A stretch of DNA of 9,790 nucleotides from Wenzhouxiangella sp. (lineage in GTDB: Bacteria; Pseudomonadota; Gammaproteobacteria; Xanthomonadales; Wenzhouxiangellaceae). A model generated the notes under the pieces. That model saw nothing but the letters and a program-made list of their open reading frames with translations, was not told the origin of the DNA and made no database searches. The position numbers were made by a program, and so were the translations under genes. Positions 6,474 to 9,790 of the stretch are shown in pieces (the stretch's first letter is position 1; each line of letters starts with the position of its first letter). Location: NCBI GenBank assembly GCA_021767625.1, contig JAASTB010000057.1, positions 1-9,790 of the forward strand, given 5' to 3'.

Positions 6474-6713
6474 TCAGCCATTAACGACGCGCACGATCAA
6501 CCAACCCGCCACGGCCAGCGTGGCCGCTCCCGCGAGGAGCAATCCGACCGCCGGTGCCATCGGGGCGATTTCGGCCAGCATGGCGCTGGCGTGGGGCAGG
6601 GCGGCCGACAGGCACTCTATGTTGGCGGCCGCGTCGATCAGGGCGCTGGCGATTCCGGCCAGGGCGGCCGGAATCAGGATCAGCAGCAGGATCACGGTGG
6701 CGACCAGATGCAT
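6474..6713 (-). CDS. Small two-helix membrane protein in the psp operon
   Basis: This hypothetical protein has 79 residues from the ATG at 6713, or 86 from the ATG at 6734. I prefer 6713 because AGGGAG (6722-6727) lies 8 bp upstream. Two hydrophobic stretches, roughly residues 3-25 and 54-77, are separated by a short segment with one cysteine and few charges, so it is probably an inner-membrane hairpin. I recognise no family. It sits fourth after pspA, pspB and pspC, where Escherichia has pspD, but it does not resemble Escherichia PspD, which is more basic. Co-transcription with pspC is likely from the tight spacing. A role in membrane stress is inferred from position only. Confidence 0.7.
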   Translation of the reverse strand: MHLVATVILLLILIPAALAGIASALIDAAANIECLSAALPHASAMLAEIAPMAPAVGLLLAGAATLAVAGWLIVRVVNG

Positions 6714-6721
6714 GGCGACGA

Positions 6722-6728
6722 CTCCCTC
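6722..6728 (-). promoter_or_regulatory. Ribosome binding site for the small membrane protein gene
   Basis: GAGGGAG on the minus strand, 8 bp before the ATG at 6713. It argues for the shorter 79-residue product over the start at 6734. Confidence 0.6.
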
Positions 6729-6740
6729 GAGCATGGCCGG

Positions 6741-7136
6741 TCAGTCCCTGAGTTCGCGGTCGATGCGATACTCGTTCGACGTCAGCCAGGCCTCCATGCG
6801 CTGCAGCCGCTTGTCGAGCTCGCGGAAGCGGTGATTGAGGGTGCTCACGCCGTCCTTGGGCCCCTTGCGCACTTCCTTCCAGAAGGCCTCGTCGGACTCG
6901 TCGCGATACAGGTTGATCGGCCGCTTGGGCACCAGGATCCACAGTGCGATGTATCCGACCACCATCACCGCGGTGAACGGGATAGCCAGGAGGATCGTGA
7001 TGACCCGCAACGCGGTCAGATTGAAGCCGGTCCAGTCGGCGATGCCGGCACAGACCCCGCCCAGGATGCTGCGTTCCTTGTTGCGGTAGAGGCGGTTGCG
7101 GCTCGGTCGATCGTAGTCTTCGTGGCGGCGGTTCAT
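6741..7136 (-). CDS. pspC: Phage shock protein C
   Basis: PspC is an inner-membrane protein that, with PspB, senses membrane stress and draws PspA away from its activator. The 131 residues start with a basic tail, then the PspC domain LYRNKERSILGGVCAGIADW (about 16-35) and a long hydrophobic segment (about 42-70) ending in WILVPKRP. The C-terminal part (about 80-131) is charged and probably helical, as in other PspC proteins. The start overlaps the pspB stop as ATGA (7133-7136), so the two are coupled. Escherichia PspC is slightly shorter (about 119 residues). Confidence 0.95.
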   Translation of the reverse strand: MNRRHEDYDRPSRNRLYRNKERSILGGVCAGIADWTGFNLTALRVITILLAIPFTAVMVVGYIALWILVPKRPINLYRDESDEAFWKEVRKGPKDGVSTLNHRFRELDKRLQRMEAWLTSNEYRIDRELRD

Positions 7137-7360
7137 GAGCGGTTTCTCCAGTTCGGGCTGTCTGCGTCGAGGATGCGTTCGAGGGTATGGATGCGTTCTT
7201 CCATCTTTCTCGCGCTCTCGTGCAGGTCTTCCATCAGCGCTTCGTCCTTGGTGTTGAGGCGCCGGCTGGCCGAGTTCCTCGTGGCGTAGTGCAGGATCAG
7301 CCAGATCGGCGCCACGATCACCATGAACAGGATCAGCGGCACGAATACGATGTCACTCAT
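7133..7360 (-). CDS. pspB: Phage shock protein B
   Basis: PspB is a small inner-membrane partner of PspC in the envelope stress response. The 75 residues have one N-terminal membrane helix ending in PIWLILHY (about 18-25) and a cytoplasmic helix with KMEERIHTLERILDADSPNW followed by R-N-R. This closely follows the Escherichia ending RERIQALESILDAEHPNW. AGGAG on the minus strand (7370-7374) lies 9 bp before the start. The gene begins 6 bp after the pspA stop, so pspA, pspB and pspC form one unit. Confidence 0.96.
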   Translation of the reverse strand: MSDIVFVPLILFMVIVAPIWLILHYATRNSASRRLNTKDEALMEDLHESARKMEERIHTLERILDADSPNWRNRS

Positions 7361-7366
7361 CGCTGC

Positions 7367-8032
7367 TTACTCCTTGTTGCGGCGCGACTTGAGCTCGGCG
7401 AGGGCCTCCTCGACCCGTTCATCGCGTTCCAGGTCCTCGAATTCCGAGCTGAGGGTGCGACCCTTGCGGCCCATGTCCAGCGCCTCGGCTTCCGACTCGA
7501 TGCGCTCGATGCGTTCCTCGGCTGCGTCGAAGCGGTGCAGCATCTCGTCGATCTTGCCGTTGTAGACCTGCTTTCGGGTCTTGAGGTGATGGTTGGCCGA
7601 GCGGTGCCGCATGACCAGCGCGCGCTGGCGGTTGCGGGCGTCGGTCAGCTTGGCCTGGAGCTTGCCGATGTCCTCGTCGTACTTGGCGAGCTGCTCCTCG
7701 TACTGCTGCAGCTCTTCGGTGAGATAGCCGATGCGGTCGGCCAGGGCCGTGCGCTCGGCCAGGGCGGCGCGGGCCAGGTCTTCGCGGTCCTTTTCCAGGG
7801 CAAGCTCGGCCTTGCGCTCCCATTCGATCTGCTGCTGCTCGAGGCGCTTGAGCAGGCGGGTGCGCTCCTTCTTCTCGGCGATGCACTTGGCGGTGGCCGA
7901 GCGGATTTCCACCAGCGTGTCTTCCATTTCCTGGATCATCAGGCGGATCATCTTCTCGGGATCTTCCGCCTTTTCCAGTGCGGCGTTGAGGTTGGCGTTG
8001 ATGATGTCGCCCATGCGGGAAAAAATGCCCAT
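7367..8032 (-). CDS. pspA: Phage shock protein A (PspA/IM30 family)
   Basis: PspA is the ESCRT-III-related coiled-coil effector that binds damaged inner membrane and, at rest, inhibits the activator PspF. I place the start at 8032, giving MGIFSRMGDIINANLN and 221 residues, against 222 in Escherichia. The frame stays open to 8080, but those residues are not family-like and fall across the sigma-54 promoter region. AGGAG lies 8 bp before 8032. The amphipathic N-terminus is followed by EDPEKMIRLMIQEMEDTLVE, typical of the family, and then nearly continuous charged helix. It leads the pspABC operon, and its promoter region is described at 8076-8178. Confidence 0.97.
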   Translation of the reverse strand: MGIFSRMGDIINANLNAALEKAEDPEKMIRLMIQEMEDTLVEIRSATAKCIAEKKERTRLLKRLEQQQIEWERKAELALEKDREDLARAALAERTALADRIGYLTEELQQYEEQLAKYDEDIGKLQAKLTDARNRQRALVMRHRSANHHLKTRKQVYNGKIDEMLHRFDAAEERIERIESEAEALDMGRKGRTLSSEFEDLERDERVEEALAELKSRRNKE

Positions 8033-8040
8033 CTGCGTGA

Positions 8041-8045
8041 CTCCT
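8041..8045 (-). promoter_or_regulatory. Ribosome binding site that sets the pspA start
   Basis: AGGAG on the minus strand, 8 bp before the ATG at 8032. It rules for MGIFSR as the N-terminus over the upstream in-frame ATG at 8080. Confidence 0.8.
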
Positions 8046-8075
8046 GTCCGGTTGAGTTGATGCCTGCCCTGTAAG

Positions 8076-8091
8076 AGCAAGCGCCGTGCCA
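8076..8091 (-). promoter_or_regulatory. Sigma-54 (RpoN) -24/-12 promoter of pspA
   Basis: The minus strand reads TGGCACGGCGCTTGCT, an exact fit to the sigma-54 consensus TGGCAC-N5-TTGCW with the invariant GG and GC 10 bp apart. With C8077 as -12, transcription would start near 8065, giving a leader of about 33 nt before pspA. Sigma-54 control of pspA is known in Escherichia. The match here is direct; activity is inferred. Confidence 0.9.
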
Positions 8092-8109
8092 GAGCGGCGG
8101 TGCCCGAAA

Positions 8110-8122
8110 AATCAGGGGTTTA
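8110..8122 (+). promoter_or_regulatory. Predicted IHF binding site
   Basis: AATCAGGGGTTTA fits the IHF consensus WATCARNNNNTTR at every position, and an A-run precedes it. It lies at about -45 to -57 from the predicted pspA start, between the promoter and the upstream repeats, where IHF bends DNA in the Escherichia pspA promoter. Confidence 0.7.
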
Positions 8123-8141
8123 GGGAGCGGAGCCTGGGTCA

Positions 8142-8178
8142 TTGTGGCTATTTTTACCACTTTTGTGGCGTATTTTAC
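8142..8178. promoter_or_regulatory. Candidate twin activator (PspF-type) enhancer sites
   Basis: Two 16-bp copies, TTGTGGCTATTTTTAC (8142-8157) and TTGTGGCGTATTTTAC (8163-8178), lie 21 bp apart, two helical turns. GTGG and CCAC also form an inverted pair at 8144-8160. Relative to the predicted pspA start they cover about -77 to -113, close to the Escherichia PspF sites (roughly -80 to -126). The repeat is seen; the bound protein is inferred. Confidence 0.65.
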
Positions 8179-8273
8179 TCATCATGCGACAGGGAACCCG
8201 AGGGCCGCCGGCAGGGTCCATTGAAGTCGACGGAAGCGCTGCGCCGCCGGCCGGCCCGCCCGACGGGGGTTCA

Positions 8274-8302
8274 TGGTCAGCGGCGGAGCGGTCGGGTACA
8301 AT
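8274..8302 (+). promoter_or_regulatory. Possible sigma-70 promoter of the FKBP gene
   Basis: TGGTCA (8274-8279) and TACAAT (8297-8302) are separated by 17 bp. The -10 is 5/6 and the -35 is 4/6 of consensus. The predicted start near 8309 leaves about 45 nt before the ATG at 8354. TACAAT stands out in otherwise GC-rich sequence. Confidence 0.5.
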
Positions 8303-8353
8303 GCCCGCTTTCGCTATTCCCGCTTTTTTCGACTTCCCTTCAACGGAGGCAAC

Positions 8354-9082
8354 ATGCAGAAGTGTTTTCTCGCTGCGGCAGTGGCCCTGATGGCCGCCGC
8401 GCCGGTCGCAGCCCAGGACCTGGAAAGTGAACAGGGCCAGCTCGGCTACTCGATCGGTTACGAGTTCGGCGCCGAGCTGCGCAGCTACGACATCGACGTC
8501 GACCTCGAGGCCGTCTTCCAGGCCGTGCGCGACGCTTACAACGAGCAGGAACCGACGGTCGACATGCAGATCATGCGCGAGCGCATGACCGAGCTGCAGG
8601 AAAAGCTGCGCCAGGAGCGCATGGAAGCCTTCGAGGCCCTGGCCGAAGAGAACCAGGCCAAGGCGGAGGAGTTCCTCGCCGAAAACCGCGACAAGAACGG
8701 CATCACCGCCCTGCCGAGCGGCGTGCAGTACCGCGTGATCGAGGAAGGCACCGGCGAGCGCCCGAGCCTCGAGGACACGGTGACCGTCCACTACCGCGGC
8801 TCCAAGATCAACGGCCGCGAGTTCGACAGCTCCTTCCGTCGCGGCGTGCCCGCCGTATTCCAGGTCAACTCCGTCATCGAAGGCTGGCAGGAAGTGCTGC
8901 CCCTGATGCGCGAAGGCGCCGAATGGCAGGTCTTCCTGCCGCCCGAACTGGCCTTCGGCGTGCGCGGCGATCCGCCCATCATCGGCCCGAACGAAGCGCT
9001 GAAGTTCGACATCAAGCTCGTCCAGATCGGTGCGCCTGAAGACTACGAAGGGCAGACCGGAGCGCCGGTCGACGGACAGTAA
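8354..9082 (+). CDS. Periplasmic FKBP-type peptidyl-prolyl cis-trans isomerase
   Basis: This 242-residue FkpA/Mip-like protein would assist folding of exported proteins. I choose the ATG at 8354, behind GGAGG at 8345-8349; the frame opens earlier, but only from here does the protein begin with a clean signal peptide, with likely cleavage after A20 (PVAA-Q). Residues 25-65 resemble the Mip/FkpA dimerisation domain, and 70-115 form a long charged helix. The FKBP domain runs from about 124 to 227 and keeps the FKBP12 pocket: Y147, F157-D158, V174-I175 and W178. LAFGVRG has Phe where FKBP12 has Tyr82. The short tail (GAPEDYEGQTG onward) is acidic. It faces away from the psp operon and leads a likely three-gene unit. 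The fkpA symbol is possible but not assigned. Confidence 0.93.
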   Translation: MQKCFLAAAVALMAAAPVAAQDLESEQGQLGYSIGYEFGAELRSYDIDVDLEAVFQAVRDAYNEQEPTVDMQIMRERMTELQEKLRQERMEAFEALAEENQAKAEEFLAENRDKNGITALPSGVQYRVIEEGTGERPSLEDTVTVHYRGSKINGREFDSSFRRGVPAVFQVNSVIEGWQEVLPLMREGAEWQVFLPPELAFGVRGDPPIIGPNEALKFDIKLVQIGAPEDYEGQTGAPVDGQ

Positions 9083-9091
9083 GAACCGTCC

Positions 9092-9292
9092 ATGAGCGAC
9101 CCCGCGAGCGAGCTTCCAGAAGTGGAATCGCCCTGCATCGGGACCTGCACGCTGGGTCCCGGTGAACTCTGCGTGGGTTGCTTCAGGTCCGCTACCGAAA
9201 TCGCCGGCTGGCTGGGCTACTCGCCCGAAAAGCGGCGCGAGATCATGCAGGCCCTGCCTGCCCGGGCGGACCGACTGTTCGATGGGAACTGA
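9092..9292 (+). CDS. DUF1289 family protein, four-cysteine small protein
   Basis: The 66 residues match DUF1289: PCIGTCTLGPGELCVGC, with cysteines C15, C19, C27 and C30 in a C-x3-C-x7-C-x2-C pattern. Then comes the usual helix EIAGWLGYSPEKRREIM. The cysteines probably bind a metal ion or a cluster, but the family function is not established. It starts 9 bp after the FKBP gene and its last 11 bp overlap the Nudix gene, so all three are likely read together. No signal peptide is seen, which suggests a cytoplasmic protein. Confidence 0.9.
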   Translation: MSDPASELPEVESPCIGTCTLGPGELCVGCFRSATEIAGWLGYSPEKRREIMQALPARADRLFDGN

Positions 9293-9790
9293 AGCCGCGT
9301 CGCGGCTCTCCTCCGGGGAGCTGTCGGCGCGGCTGCATTCTCCCGACACGCCCGATCACGAACTCCCCATCGGCGGATTCCGCCCCGTTCACGACCGCTG
9401 GGATCCGCGTCCCGCGGCCGTTCTCATCCCGATCATGCTCGAACCCGAGCCGTCGATCGTGCTCACGGTGCGCAGCCGGCGCATGTCGCTGCATGCCGGA
9501 CAGGTGGCCCTGCCGGGCGGTCGGCGCGAAGGCGAAGAGACCTTCCCGCTCACGACGGCGCTGCGCGAGACCAGCGAGGAAATCGGCATCGAAGCCGAAA
9601 GCGTCGTCGTCCACGGCCTGCTCGACCGCTTCGACACCATCACCGGCTACCGCATCGTGCCCGTCGTCGCCTCGATCGAGGGGAAACCCGAGCTCCAGCC
9701 CTGCCCGCGGGAAGTCGAAGAGATCTTCACGCTGCCGCTGGACGCTGTCCTCGACCCCGCCAGCTATCGAAAACACCACGTCACCCGCGG
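9282..9790 (+). CDS. Nudix hydrolase, CoA pyrophosphatase (NudL) type, partial at window edge
   Basis: The frame is open from the ATG at 9282 to the window end, giving 169 residues without a stop. LTVRSRRMSLHAGQVALPGG (61-80) is the hallmark preceding the Nudix box in the NudL/YeaB and CoA-diphosphatase group, and ALRETSEEIGI (93-103) holds the metal-binding glutamates. Such enzymes split CoA or its derivatives to 4'-phosphopantetheine and 3',5'-ADP in the cytoplasm. Usual length is about 190-210 residues, so most of the protein is here. It overlaps DUF1289 by 11 bp in another frame. No good ribosome site is seen, so coupling is likely. CoA specificity is a family inference. Confidence 0.9.
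   Translation, partial: MGTEAASRLSSGELSARLHSPDTPDHELPIGGFRPVHDRWDPRPAAVLIPIMLEPEPSIVLTVRSRRMSLHAGQVALPGGRREGEETFPLTTALRETSEEIGIEAESVVVHGLLDRFDTITGYRIVPVVASIEGKPELQPCPREVEEIFTLPLDAVLDPASYRKHHVTR

Larger units (their letters stand above)
8033..8353. other. Divergent control region between pspA and the FKBP gene
   Basis: This 321-bp gap has no gene I can support. Reading away from pspA it holds the pspA ribosome site, a sigma-54 promoter, an IHF site, an AT-rich direct repeat, a GC-rich stretch of no clear content (about 8190-8270), and a sigma-70-like promoter with ribosome site GGAGG (8345-8349) for the FKBP gene. Confidence 0.8.

Noticed and set aside
7367..8080. Longer pspA starting at 8080
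   Set aside because: The extra 16 residues are not family-like, would place the start within the sigma-54 promoter, and lack the AGGAG found before 8032.

Overview
This is a GC-rich (mostly about 65-70% by eye) bacterial chromosomal segment. It is most like a gammaproteobacterium: a pspABC operon with an Escherichia-like sigma-54/IHF promoter layout, a bifunctional ManC, and dTDP-rhamnose genes in the order rfbB-rfbA-rfbC-rfbD. The species cannot be named from the sequence alone. A lineage near Wenzhouxiangella or Chromatiales is only a guess.

Positions 1-5379 (plus strand) hold surface-polysaccharide sugar-nucleotide genes: the 3' end of rfbB, then rfbA, rfbC and rfbD joined by ATGA overlaps, then manC, then a DUF1684 lipoprotein gene 13 bp after manC. 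Together they would supply dTDP-L-rhamnose and GDP-mannose for O-antigen or exopolysaccharide. Between rfbB and rfbA lies a foreign-looking block: a lower-GC GxxExxY gene (PD-(D/E)XK nuclease-like fold) bracketed by 31-bp inverted repeats matching at 28 of 31 positions.

Positions 5380-5617 have no gene. They hold two nested inverted-repeat families (CACGCAGAG-type outside, CACGGAACA-type inside) of the same general design as the GxxExxY flanks. This looks like an empty or decayed relative of the first block.

Positions 5618-8353 (minus strand) hold pspA-pspB-pspC, a small two-helix membrane protein gene in the fourth position, and a crotonase-family enoyl-CoA hydratase gene. Upstream of pspA I can read a full sigma-54 control region: a consensus -24/-12 promoter (8076-8091), a 13/13 match to the IHF consensus (8110-8122), and a 16-bp direct repeat with 21-bp period (8142-8178) where PspF enhancers are expected. 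The activator gene pspF, divergent from pspA in E. coli, is absent here.

Positions 8354-9790 (plus strand), divergent from psp, hold a periplasmic FKBP-type peptidyl-prolyl isomerase, a small four-cysteine DUF1289 protein, and the first 169 residues of a NudL/CoA-pyrophosphatase-type Nudix hydrolase. The three are packed like one operon.

The items most worth follow-up are the GxxExxY inverted-repeat cassette with its gene-less counterpart 5 kb away, and the psp control region with the missing pspF.
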